From Pedobacter deserti (lineage in GTDB: Bacteria; Bacteroidota; Bacteroidia; Sphingobacteriales; Sphingobacteriaceae), in contig NZ_JAFMZQ010000001.1 of the NCBI RefSeq assembly GCF_024436415.1, positions 930,001-994,000 of the forward strand: DNA of 64,000 bases. Direction: 5' to 3'. Under the pieces are notes generated by a model. The model worked only from the letters and a program-made list of their open reading frames with translations, was not told where the DNA came from and ran no database searches. Shown here one piece after another: positions 15,639 through 24,363 of the stretch. The position numbers and the translations under genes were made by a program. Position 1 is the stretch's first letter; every line of letters begins with the position of its first letter.

Positions 15639-18023
15639 ATGATTAATAACGAAGATCAATATATTCAAGTAGTCGATAAAGCAAATAAACTAGATTTTAA
15701 GCGGTTTTTTGCTCGGATAGTAGGTAACTGGTATTGGATAGCCCTGTCTGCCATCGTTGGTTTTATGCTCTCTTATTTATATATCCGTTATCAAACGCCC
15801 ATTTACACAATTTCTGCACGTGTCCTGATAAATGATGAGAAGAAAGGTGGAAACATATCTGGTGCAACGGAAGTTTTAGGAGATCTGGGTGGACTTTTCG
15901 GAGCAAAAAGTACAGTTGACAATGAAGTGGAAGTTTTAAAAACCAGATCATTGATGAAACAGGTCGTGGAGGATCTAACATTAAATATCACTTATTATAA
16001 AAACGGAGCCGTTCGCGATGTAGAGCTGTATGCTTCGCCTTTTATTGTTCAACGGTTAGATAATCGCGATACAGTGCCCGCAACACATCTTGAACTGGAA
16101 CTAACCGCATCAAATATTGTAGTTAATCTGGAGGACGAGCGGAAAACCATTCAATATGGCAAAGCAATTGAATTGCCAGGAGTAGGAAACTTGCAGTTTG
16201 TAAGAAATTACAGTGTTCCTTTGGATGCAGGTAGTTATAGTGTGGACATAGTTTCAGTAGACGATAAAGTCGGACACTTAATGGGCGCACTCAATATTGG
16301 AATAAACAATAAGTTGGTCAGCATTATTGATTTGGTATTAAAGCATCCTGTTCCGAAAAAAGGCGAAGATATCTTGAATAGGTTGATTTATAACTATGTT
16401 AGAACGAACTTAGATGATAAAAATGCAGTAGCAGACAGTACGATTCAATTCATTCAAAATAGGCTAGTCCTTATCGGAAGTGAGTTAGGGGATTTAGAAG
16501 GAAATATTCAGGGCTTTAGGCAAAAGAATAAGCTTACTGACATGACAGAGCAGGGCAAGCTTTTGATTTCTTCAAGTTCGGAGTTAATGAAAGAGTTAGC
16601 TCAAATCGAAACAAAAATTAGTATTTCAAGAGATCTTGAGAGCTATTTAAGTAACCCCGATGTTAAGAGAGTCCTTCCGAGTGCTTTAGTTAGTGAAGAT
16701 GTAACTTTTAATAGTTTGGTAGAGAAATATAACGCTCTGCTATTAGAAAGAGACAGGATGTTACTAGGAGTTACGGAGAATAATCCGGTTGTTGCTAATA
16801 TGGACGAGCAAATATCAAATTTGAGGAGTGATATGTTGTTAAACTTGAGAAGCACAGCAAGTTCCTTAAATATATCCAGAAATCGCTTGAGGAGCCAGGT
16901 TGGTGCTTTGGAAGGTGACATTCAGCAAGTGCCAGCTACAGAAAGGAGTTATTTAAATTTATTTCGGCAACAACAAATCAAACAAGAGCTGTATCTGTTT
17001 TTAATGCAGAAAAGTGAGGAAACGGCGATTTCAAAGACTGCCAATATTTCAAATTCCAAGACTATAGATCCGCCCAAAGCCGCTAAAAATCCGGTCAGCC
17101 CTAAGCGATCTTTCTCTTATTTTATAGGACTAATCTTCGGTGTTTTGGTCCCTATCGTGTTTTTATATTTGCGTGAACTAACCAATACAAAGGTTGAAAC
17201 GCGGGAAGACATAAGCGCTAAAACGGATGTTCCAGTTTTGGGAGAAATTAGTCACGATGATGGCAATGATAATTTAGTGGTTGCTAACAGTTCAAGATCT
17301 GCGATAGCTGAACAGTTTCGAGCCTTGAGGACCAATCTATCTTTTTACTTAAAGGAACCTAACCAGAAAGTTATACTGCTCACTTCAAGTATGTCGGGGG
17401 AGGGTAAGTCGTTTATTGCTATCAATTTAGGGAATGTTTTAGCGCTTTCTGGTAAAAGGGTAGCTTTAATGGAACTAGATCTTCGAAAGCCCGGTCTTTC
17501 AGCAAAATTGGGTATCCAAAATAATATAGGATTTACAAACTATTTAGTGGACTCTGATTTGTCGGCTAATAACATTATTAAACCATTAAAGCTTCATAAG
17601 AATCTTTCGATTGTTAGCTCTGGTCCTATACCACCAAACCCGGCAGAAATGCTGCTCGATAGTAAAACTAAGGATTTGATTGAGACTATGAAATTGGAGT
17701 TTGATTACATTATAATCGATGCACCTCCGGTGGGAATTGTAACTGATGCTCAATTGTTGGAGCCTTATACTGATATATGCCTCTATCTGGTTAGACAAAA
17801 ATATACTTTCAAACAGCAGCTACAAATTATCCAGGACCTTTATCAAAGCAAAAAGATGAAAAGTATAGGTATTGTGGTCAATGACATCGATGCGACAGAC
17901 AACTATGGCTATGGTTATGGCTATGGTTATGGTTACGGTTATGGTTATGGTTACGGTTATGGGACGTATGGCGATAATGAGGTTAAGAAGAAAAGTTTGT
18001 TAAAAAAAATATTTAAGATTTAA
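15639..18023 (+). CDS. wzc: Wzc-type co-polymerase with BY-kinase domain
   Basis: The 794-residue protein has an N-terminal Wzz domain flanked by membrane segments (about residues 33-53 and 490-512), a long periplasmic helical part, and a cytoplasmic tyrosine kinase. The kinase shows Walker A SSMSGEGKSF (about 582-591), Walker A' ALMELDLRKPG (about 608) and Walker B IIIDAPPVG (about 690). The Tyr cluster is an uninterrupted run of ten Tyr-Gly pairs, then T-Y-G, at about residues 756-778. It should control chain length and couple to Wza, with phosphorylation of the Tyr tail reversed by the CpsB-type phosphatase upstream. Confidence 0.95.
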   Translation: MINNEDQYIQVVDKANKLDFKRFFARIVGNWYWIALSAIVGFMLSYLYIRYQTPIYTISARVLINDEKKGGNISGATEVLGDLGGLFGAKSTVDNEVEVLKTRSLMKQVVEDLTLNITYYKNGAVRDVELYASPFIVQRLDNRDTVPATHLELELTASNIVVNLEDERKTIQYGKAIELPGVGNLQFVRNYSVPLDAGSYSVDIVSVDDKVGHLMGALNIGINNKLVSIIDLVLKHPVPKKGEDILNRLIYNYVRTNLDDKNAVADSTIQFIQNRLVLIGSELGDLEGNIQGFRQKNKLTDMTEQGKLLISSSSELMKELAQIETKISISRDLESYLSNPDVKRVLPSALVSEDVTFNSLVEKYNALLLERDRMLLGVTENNPVVANMDEQISNLRSDMLLNLRSTASSLNISRNRLRSQVGALEGDIQQVPATERSYLNLFRQQQIKQELYLFLMQKSEETAISKTANISNSKTIDPPKAAKNPVSPKRSFSYFIGLIFGVLVPIVFLYLRELTNTKVETREDISAKTDVPVLGEISHDDGNDNLVVANSSRSAIAEQFRALRTNLSFYLKEPNQKVILLTSSMSGEGKSFIAINLGNVLALSGKRVALMELDLRKPGLSAKLGIQNNIGFTNYLVDSDLSANNIIKPLKLHKNLSIVSSGPIPPNPAEMLLDSKTKDLIETMKLEFDYIIIDAPPVGIVTDAQLLEPYTDICLYLVRQKYTFKQQLQIIQDLYQSKKMKSIGIVVNDIDATDNYGYGYGYGYGYGYGYGYGYGTYGDNEVKKKSLLKKIFKI
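17904..17963 (+). repeat. In-frame hexanucleotide tract encoding (Tyr-Gly)10
   Basis: Ten units of TAYGGN follow each other without a break, then ACG, then one more TATGGC. Units vary only at third positions. The period of 6 means unit gain or loss keeps the frame and changes the number of phosphorylatable tyrosines. Confidence 0.95.
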
Positions 18024-18033
18024 AATCAATGTT

Positions 18034-19575
18034 ATGGTTAAGCTATTAGATTGTACGTTAAGAGACGGAGGTTATTATACAAATTGGGATTTTGAGAAAG
18101 GCCTAGTCGAAACATATCTAACATCATTGAATAGCTTACCGATTGAGTATATCGAAGTCGGCTATAGAAGTGTACCAATAAAGGAATATTTTGGTAAATA
18201 CTTCTATTCGCCTGTTTATGAGCTTCAAGAGCTAAGAAAACTCAGCAATAAAAAGCTTGTAATTATATTTAACGAAAAGGATATTCGTGTCGAGCATGTT
18301 GCCGATCTTTTGCAACCGATCATTGGTTTAGTCGACATGGTAAGGATTGCATTAGACCCGCAACAGTTGGGCAGGGCACTAAAACTGGCTGCAGAAATTA
18401 AGAAGTACGGATTTGAGGTCGGTTTCAACGTGATGTATATGTCGAAATGGAAGCAATACGGAAGCTTCGTCGAGGAGTTGCGTGAGCTTGACGGTCTGGC
18501 GGATTATTTCTATATGGTGGATAGTTACGGCGGCGTTTTTCCTGATGACGTGAAAGAGACTATGGATTTAGTGCGTTCCAAAACAAACTGTAGCCTAGGG
18601 TTTCATGGGCATAATAATCTAGAACTTGCTTTAATTAATACACTGACGGCGATAGAGTATGGCGCTGACATTGTAGACTCAACGATATTAGGTATGGGAA
18701 GAGGTGCCGGTAATCTAAAGACGGAATTACTTTTGTCGGTATTAAATACGAAGTTTGATTGGTCTGTTGATTTTAACGCTATAGGAAATGCTGTTGATGC
18801 CTTTGATAAGCTGTTAAAAAAATACGAATGGGGTACTAACGTTCCTTACATGATTTCAGGGTCGAATTCATTGCCACAAAAAGAAGTAATGGACTGGTAC
18901 ACTACCCGGGTTTATTCTTTGAACAGTATGGTCAGGGCACTGCAAAATCAAAAAAATAACATCAAAGATAACGAGCAGTTACCGAGTTTTAAGCCTAGCA
19001 AAAAATACAATAATGTCTTGATCGTCGGCGGGGGTCCAAATTCTGTTGAGCACTCGAAGGCAATTATAGAATTTATTAATAAGAATCTCGACTTGGCAGT
19101 TATTCATGCCAGTTCAAAAAACGCAATTTTTTACAAAAATGTTGTGGCTGATCAGTTTTACTGTTTAGTTGGTAATGAAGGGCACCGGTTGGAAAAGGTA
19201 TTTTATGATTTAGGAGATTTTGAAGGGATATGCATTTTGCCGCCTTTCCCTCGTAAAATGGGAACCTATGTGCCCCCAAAAATTCATGATCAATGCTTTG
19301 AGTTAACCAGTATCACATTCACAAACCAACTAACCGACTCACATAGCGTGTTGGCTTTACAGACTGCACTGGAGTTAGGAGCAAATCAAATTTTTGTAGT
19401 TGGTTTTGACGGATATCAAGAAGCTTCAATCTCTCAACTGGAAAGAACATTGGTGGAAGAAAATGAATTTCTTTTTAGCACTTTTCAAAACTTTACAGAT
19501 AGGAGTTTGATTTCATTGACCCCAACAAGATACAAAGCTTTACAATCAGGTTCGGTTTATAGTTTTATTTGGTAA
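18034..19575 (+). CDS. DRE-TIM aldolase fused to a DUF115/MptE-like domain
   Basis: The 513-residue protein has two parts. Residues 1-300 are an HMGL-like TIM barrel: LLDCTLRDGGYY at the N-terminus (the D-R-D-G motif), a metal-binding GFHGHNN and a GMGRGAGN loop, as in 4-hydroxy-2-oxovalerate aldolase and related enzymes that join or split 2-oxo acids. Residues about 325-513 start VLIVGGGPNSVEH and continue FVVGFDGY, resembling DUF115/MptE-like proteins. The next two genes, a CMP-sugar synthetase and a HAD phosphatase, suggest that it makes the carbon skeleton of an ulosonic acid. The reaction itself is inference. The stop overlaps the next start by one base (TAATG). Confidence 0.82.
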   Translation: MVKLLDCTLRDGGYYTNWDFEKGLVETYLTSLNSLPIEYIEVGYRSVPIKEYFGKYFYSPVYELQELRKLSNKKLVIIFNEKDIRVEHVADLLQPIIGLVDMVRIALDPQQLGRALKLAAEIKKYGFEVGFNVMYMSKWKQYGSFVEELRELDGLADYFYMVDSYGGVFPDDVKETMDLVRSKTNCSLGFHGHNNLELALINTLTAIEYGADIVDSTILGMGRGAGNLKTELLLSVLNTKFDWSVDFNAIGNAVDAFDKLLKKYEWGTNVPYMISGSNSLPQKEVMDWYTTRVYSLNSMVRALQNQKNNIKDNEQLPSFKPSKKYNNVLIVGGGPNSVEHSKAIIEFINKNLDLAVIHASSKNAIFYKNVVADQFYCLVGNEGHRLEKVFYDLGDFEGICILPPFPRKMGTYVPPKIHDQCFELTSITFTNQLTDSHSVLALQTALELGANQIFVVGFDGYQEASISQLERTLVEENEFLFSTFQNFTDRSLISLTPTRYKALQSGSVYSFIW

Positions 19576-20312
19576 TGAGTTATATAGTAGTAATCCCAGC
19601 AAGATATAAATCTACAAGGTTCCCTGGGAAGCCTTTAACGGATATATTGGGTAAGAGTATGTTGTTGCGAACATATGAGCAGTGCATCAAAGCCGTTGAT
19701 TCTAAAAAAGTTTATGTTGCCACAGAAGACGAGCGTATCGTTGATCACTGTAATCAACATAATATGCAGGTAATCTTAACGAGTGATGAATGTTTAACAG
19801 GAACTGATCGAATTGCGGAAGTTGCAAAAGAAATTAAGGTAGATTACTATATCAATGTTCAAGGTGATGAACCATTATTTAACCCCGACGACATAGTCAA
19901 GGTGATAAGCTTTTTGGATACCTATCCCGGTGAGATATTAAATGGTTATTGCTCAATCACCGATCCAAAACAGTATACGAGTGTCTCGGTTCCTAAGGTG
20001 GTGTTCAGGCCGAATGGTAAGCTTTTGTATATGTCAAGAAGTCCTATACCGGGGAACAAACAGGCTACTTTCGCCAAGGCTTGGAGACAAGTGTGTATAT
20101 ATGCTTTTCCCTTTGATGCCCTGGAGTCTTTTTCTAGTTGTGACCGCAAGACGGAGTTGGAACAGGAGGAAGATATAGAGATTTTGAGATTCCTCGAATT
20201 AGACTATGAAGTAAGGATGATTGAATTATCGAGTGAATCAATTGCAGTTGACAACCCAGAAGATGTAAATGATGTCATTCATAAATTAGAAGCCGATGCT
20301 AGAAAAGTATAA
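19575..20312 (+). CDS. KdsB-like CMP-ulosonate cytidylyltransferase
   Basis: The 245-residue protein has the KdsB signature: VVIPARYKSTRFPGKPL at the N-terminus, then TSDECLTGTDRIAE, YYINVQGDEPLF and SRSPIPG. Members transfer CMP from CTP to Kdo or related 8-9 carbon sugar acids. The ATG at 19575 shares a base with the upstream stop, and the 3' end overlaps the HAD gene by 17 bp, so the three are translationally coupled. A capsule-locus copy with its own aldolase and phosphatase is likely to serve a special sugar rather than lipid A Kdo. Confidence 0.9.
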   Translation: MSYIVVIPARYKSTRFPGKPLTDILGKSMLLRTYEQCIKAVDSKKVYVATEDERIVDHCNQHNMQVILTSDECLTGTDRIAEVAKEIKVDYYINVQGDEPLFNPDDIVKVISFLDTYPGEILNGYCSITDPKQYTSVSVPKVVFRPNGKLLYMSRSPIPGNKQATFAKAWRQVCIYAFPFDALESFSSCDRKTELEQEEDIEILRFLELDYEVRMIELSSESIAVDNPEDVNDVIHKLEADARKV

Positions 20313-20925
20313 GGTACTGTTGTGGGATTTTGACGGAGTTATCATGGATTCTATGCCAGTGCGAAGTAATGGCTTTAGCGCTGTCTTGAAAGAGTATCCT
20401 GAAGAGCAAATTAGCCAGTTGATGGATTTCCATAATTTAAATGGCGGATTATCTAGGTACGTAAAATTTAGGTATTTTTTCGAGGCTATACGAGGTGAGG
20501 TGATAACCGAAGCTCAGGTTAATACACTAGCGAAGTCTTTTTCGGAGATAATGCTGGCCTCTCTTGTCAATAAAGACTTGTTAATAAAGGACGCCGTCGG
20601 TTTTATTGAACAGAATTGGAATAAATATGAAATGCATATCGTTTCCGGTTCAGATGGAGTTGAATTGAATGCGATTTGTCAGGCCTTGAATTTAGCCAGA
20701 TTTTTTGAAACTATTAATGGTTCGCCAACCCCGAAAAATAAGCTCGTTGGGGATTTGCTGGATGAATATGAATACAAGCGATCTGAATGCGTCCTGATAG
20801 GCGACTCCATAAATGACTATGAGGCTGCTGCGACGAATGGGATAGATTTTATAGGATACAACAACCAACACATTAAGAATATAGCGTACGCTTATATTGA
20901 AAATTTCGAAGCGCTTAACCAGTAG
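20296..20925 (+). CDS. HAD-family phosphatase
   Basis: The 209-residue protein has HAD motif I DFDGVIMDS near residue 12, motif II HIVSGSDG, a motif III Lys near PTPKNK and motif IV LIGDSINDYEAA. The helical cap between motif I and II is of the small C1 type. In the Kdo and sialic acid pathways a HAD enzyme removes phosphate from the 8- or 9-phosphate before activation by CMP. Its overlap with the cytidylyltransferase gene supports that role here. Confidence 0.88.
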   Translation: MLEKYKVLLWDFDGVIMDSMPVRSNGFSAVLKEYPEEQISQLMDFHNLNGGLSRYVKFRYFFEAIRGEVITEAQVNTLAKSFSEIMLASLVNKDLLIKDAVGFIEQNWNKYEMHIVSGSDGVELNAICQALNLARFFETINGSPTPKNKLVGDLLDEYEYKRSECVLIGDSINDYEAAATNGIDFIGYNNQHIKNIAYAYIENFEALNQ

Positions 20926-20980
20926 TCTGTGAAAACTTTCAAATCAGCAACTGAAAATGTAATTATATCGCCTGAGCCAC

Positions 20981-22354
20981 ATGTCTACTAGATCAAATTT
21001 ATTTAAAAATGGCATTGCTACTGGCATCCAAAAGGCAGTACGTGTTTTGGATCAACTAGCACTTGTCCCTTTTTTTATATCGGCTTGGGGAGCTGCGTAC
21101 TACGGAGAATGGTTAACTTTGACCATTATCCCAAGTGTTTTGGCGTTTTCTGACCTTGGATTTGGTTCTGCAGCTGCCAGCTCGTTCGTTCTAAAGTATG
21201 CTTCTGATGATAAGCAAGGGGCAGCAAACGTATTCAGATCGGGATTTGCGATTATAAGTTGCATGATCACTTTTGGGGTATTAGTTAGTGTCATGGCACT
21301 GTTCGTATTGGATCATTATAAGGTATTCGATAAGTCGCTGATTGATTCGAAAGACACAATTCTTGCTGTTTCAATCTTGATTGGCGCCAGGTTTATCGGA
21401 TTTTACAGCCAATTGTTTGAATCTCAGTTTCGTGCGGCCAGAAAAGCATCCTTGAGTATTAATTTCCAGACAATTAATAGCGCTTGCAATATAGTCGGTG
21501 GAATCATTGTGCTATTGTCAGGATATAAAATAGTAGAATATGCTATTTCTCAACTTATCATATCTGTCCTGTTTAATTTGTTCTATGCCTATAAAGCCAA
21601 AGAGACATTAGGTCTGTTGAAGGTTTATAAGGGGAAAATAGTAAAACAAGAAGTCACTGATATCACTAAGAAGGGATTTGGTTATCTTATGAACCCTATT
21701 TGGCAGTCAGTGTTTTTCCAAGGCAGCACATTCGTAGTACGGGTGACATTAGGGCCGGAGTCAGTAACCATTTTTAACACCGCAAGAACAGCGACTCGTT
21801 CAGTCACTCAACTATTTCAAATGGTAGAAACATCCGTTTTTCCAGAGATGCAGTACGAAGTTGGTGCACGCAATTTTAACAAAGCAAGGCGACTATTTAG
21901 TGCCTCTGTGTGGACATCATTTGTGATTGGTGTTTTTGGTGTAATTTTCTTGGGCTTATTTGGAACTTGGCTTTACGAAATATGGACGAACCATGCGCTA
22001 CATATTCCTGATACCGTATGGTATATTTTTATCAGTAGTATCTTATTTAATGCACTTTGGTGGACAACAGTAGTTGTATTTTGGGCTTTCAATAAGCCTT
22101 ACCATTTCACGTCAGCAGGAACTGCTGGCGCTGTTTTAGCAGTAATTAGTTCGTATTTCTTGACACTGCATTTTGGATTAGTTGGTGCAGCTATGGGAAG
22201 TTTGTTGCTAGATATCTTGATGATCTGTTACGCGCTGCCGATGTGCTGCAAAATGTTGGGGATGTCAGTGTGGGAGTTGATAAGAAATGGCAGCGGTGAT
22301 CTGATAAACTTGACTAATTCTTTTTCGAGGAAGATACGATCAGTAATAAAATAG
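20981..22354 (+). CDS. wzx: Wzx-like polysaccharide flippase
   Basis: The 457-residue protein has about twelve membrane segments and the layout of the polysaccharide-transport branch of the MATE/MOP superfamily. The N-terminus (NGIATGIQKAVRVLDQLALVPFF) and the loop YGEWLTLTIIPSVLAFSDLGFG are typical. It should flip the lipid-linked repeat unit to the periplasmic face. The neighbours (a Wzy-like protein three genes on, plus Wza/Wzc) fit a Wzx/Wzy-dependent pathway. Confidence 0.88.
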   Translation: MSTRSNLFKNGIATGIQKAVRVLDQLALVPFFISAWGAAYYGEWLTLTIIPSVLAFSDLGFGSAAASSFVLKYASDDKQGAANVFRSGFAIISCMITFGVLVSVMALFVLDHYKVFDKSLIDSKDTILAVSILIGARFIGFYSQLFESQFRAARKASLSINFQTINSACNIVGGIIVLLSGYKIVEYAISQLIISVLFNLFYAYKAKETLGLLKVYKGKIVKQEVTDITKKGFGYLMNPIWQSVFFQGSTFVVRVTLGPESVTIFNTARTATRSVTQLFQMVETSVFPEMQYEVGARNFNKARRLFSASVWTSFVIGVFGVIFLGLFGTWLYEIWTNHALHIPDTVWYIFISSILFNALWWTTVVVFWAFNKPYHFTSAGTAGAVLAVISSYFLTLHFGLVGAAMGSLLLDILMICYALPMCCKMLGMSVWELIRNGSGDLINLTNSFSRKIRSVIK

Positions 22355-22372
22355 TGAAGCAATAAATAACAT

Positions 22373-23440
22373 ATGCGTAATCTCTTTGTTTGTCATTCCC
22401 AAGCTCAATTAATGTTAGCTATCGGCTTAATCAAAGGCCGATTTAAGGCCGACAGCAATGATCTTATTTTGTTCATCGATTTTGCAATAACCCCAGACAC
22501 TAGAAAAAAGCTGACGGACAGTTTTGAAACAGTTCTTTTTCGCCCCGGGATTTTTCCGCCTTCAAATAAATCCTGGCGTCGTAAGCTTTTGAGCATGCCA
22601 ACTGATTTAGTACGAATAGGTCAGTTCATCCGACGTAAATATGATCGCGTTTTTGAGGTTTGCGATGGAAATATCCCCGAAATATATATAGTTAAGCGAT
22701 GTTTCAGTTTAAATAAACATACAGAATTCATATGGCTTGAGGATGGATCTTATCCGTATTTTCAGAATGTCATTGATGTAGACGGATTTAATTCAAATGA
22801 CAGAATGCGTTTTCTACGCAAAGTTATCTTTAAATATGTGTTCATGCTTGGGAAATTTTATGATTTTCAAGGCGCGCATATGGGAGCCAATAGATGGCTC
22901 AAAACTGCCTACTTAACCCTAAAGGGGAAGGAGCGTGATATTTATGCATCGAAGGATATTGTGGAGATCTCTGCTTCTGAGTATCGACTTGGAATTGAGA
23001 CTCTGTTCGGCTCCGGGAATATAAGGTTGAGAGAGAATTCTATACTTTTAGTAATGGATAAATCAAACGTATATAAGAGTCTCGCCAGCGTAAGGGAACT
23101 TGTCATGAAAATTTTTGAAGTATCGGAGAGGTCTGGACGAATGCTTTATTATAAATTACATCCTCGAGAAACCACAGACTTTATTAACATACCGAATTCT
23201 GCGTACATGCTCGATAGCTCAATTGGTATCGAATCTTATTATTCAGCTGCAGGAATTAATTCAAACGTGGTAGTTATAGGAGTGAAGAGCACAGCTTTGC
23301 AAAGTGCAAAACTGCTGGGATTTAAGACTATCTCAACTTCGCTTATTATTGATGAAGGTGATTCCGACGTATTGCAATTTTATAAAGAGATTGGCGTCTT
23401 AACACCAGCTTCGATTGACGAACTTTCTACAATGATCTAA
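22373..23440 (+). CDS. Sialyltransferase-fold glycosyltransferase (GT52/GT38-like)
   Basis: This 355-residue protein is divergent, but it carries in the right order the short motifs shared by bacterial sialyltransferase families: E-D-G at residues 123-125 (WLEDGSYPY), H-P at 263-264 (YYKLHPRE) and a Ser-Thr pair at 306-307 (GVKSTAL). The start NLFVCHSQAQLMLAIGLI also resembles the polysialyltransferase group. Such enzymes use CMP-sialic acid or CMP-Kdo-like donors, which fits the CMP-sugar genes just upstream. There is no signal peptide, so it is cytoplasmic. Confidence 0.7.
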   Translation: MRNLFVCHSQAQLMLAIGLIKGRFKADSNDLILFIDFAITPDTRKKLTDSFETVLFRPGIFPPSNKSWRRKLLSMPTDLVRIGQFIRRKYDRVFEVCDGNIPEIYIVKRCFSLNKHTEFIWLEDGSYPYFQNVIDVDGFNSNDRMRFLRKVIFKYVFMLGKFYDFQGAHMGANRWLKTAYLTLKGKERDIYASKDIVEISASEYRLGIETLFGSGNIRLRENSILLVMDKSNVYKSLASVRELVMKIFEVSERSGRMLYYKLHPRETTDFINIPNSAYMLDSSIGIESYYSAAGINSNVVVIGVKSTALQSAKLLGFKTISTSLIIDEGDSDVLQFYKEIGVLTPASIDELSTMI

Positions 23441-23452
23441 ATACGAAAGCGG

Positions 23453-24340
23453 ATGAAACATGCATTCCTAATACTTGCGCACGAGCAACCGAAACACCTG
23501 CTCAAGTTAGTCAACAAACTTAATTCAGATTTTGCTAATTTTTATATTCATATCGACAGTAAGTCAAAAGTTTTGATAGAAAGTGATGAAATCCAATTAC
23601 TTAAAGCTTATTCGAATGTCACTTTTGTTACCAGCAGGTCAACGCACTGGGGAGGATTCTCCTTGGTAAAAGCTGAAATAGATTTATTGAAAGCGGCGTA
23701 TGATAGTTGTGACAATGAAAGGTTTCATTTAATCTCAGGTGTGGACTATCCTATGGTTAGTAATCAACACTTATATTCTTTTTTCGAAAATAATGTAAAT
23801 GACTATATTCTTTGGGATGAAAGCGAGGCTCATAAACGTTATTATATTGATTGCTTTTATTTTTATGATCGTTATTTCGGCAAGAGCAAAGCCAACAAGT
23901 TCAACTACTATTTTTTAAAGCCTATATACGTAGCAATGCAGCGGGCGAGTCGTTTGCTCTATCAGTACCTTAATATTAAATTACGAAAGCAAATTCCCGG
24001 GACGTTTTATCATGCATTTGGAGCTCAATGGTTCTCGATTTCACGTTCAAGTGCCGAATATATCGTTAACTATTTACGACAGAATGAGTGGATTATTAAA
24101 AGGTTTGAGCATACAGCGGTTTCAGACGAGACCTTCTTTGTTATGATACTGATGAACGGCCCCCGGAAAGAGTATGCGATTAATGACAATTTGAGATTTT
24201 TTGGAAAGAAGTCTAACGAGTTGCTTCTTGATACCTCAGATTGGGTTGATTTAGAACGGTCGAATGGCATCTTCGCAAGAAAGGTCAACTCAGGAAAGTC
24301 CGATCTGCTGATTAGTTTAATAGACGAAAGAACCGCATAA
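23453..24340 (+). CDS. GT14-like (core-2/I-branching type) glycosyltransferase
   Basis: The 295-residue protein has the Branch-domain pattern: FLILAHEQPKHLLKLVNKL at the start, YIHIDSKS, STHWGGFSLVKAEIDLL and FHLISGVDYPM, followed by the AVSDETFFV segment. Family GT14 members add GlcNAc or xylose from UDP-sugars; bacterial homologues are common in capsule clusters. Acceptor and donor are unknown. It lies 12 bp after the sialyltransferase-like gene and belongs to the same operon. Confidence 0.85.
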   Translation: MKHAFLILAHEQPKHLLKLVNKLNSDFANFYIHIDSKSKVLIESDEIQLLKAYSNVTFVTSRSTHWGGFSLVKAEIDLLKAAYDSCDNERFHLISGVDYPMVSNQHLYSFFENNVNDYILWDESEAHKRYYIDCFYFYDRYFGKSKANKFNYYFLKPIYVAMQRASRLLYQYLNIKLRKQIPGTFYHAFGAQWFSISRSSAEYIVNYLRQNEWIIKRFEHTAVSDETFFVMILMNGPRKEYAINDNLRFFGKKSNELLLDTSDWVDLERSNGIFARKVNSGKSDLLISLIDERTA

Positions 24341-24363
24341 TGAGTACAGAATAGTTTTGTCTT

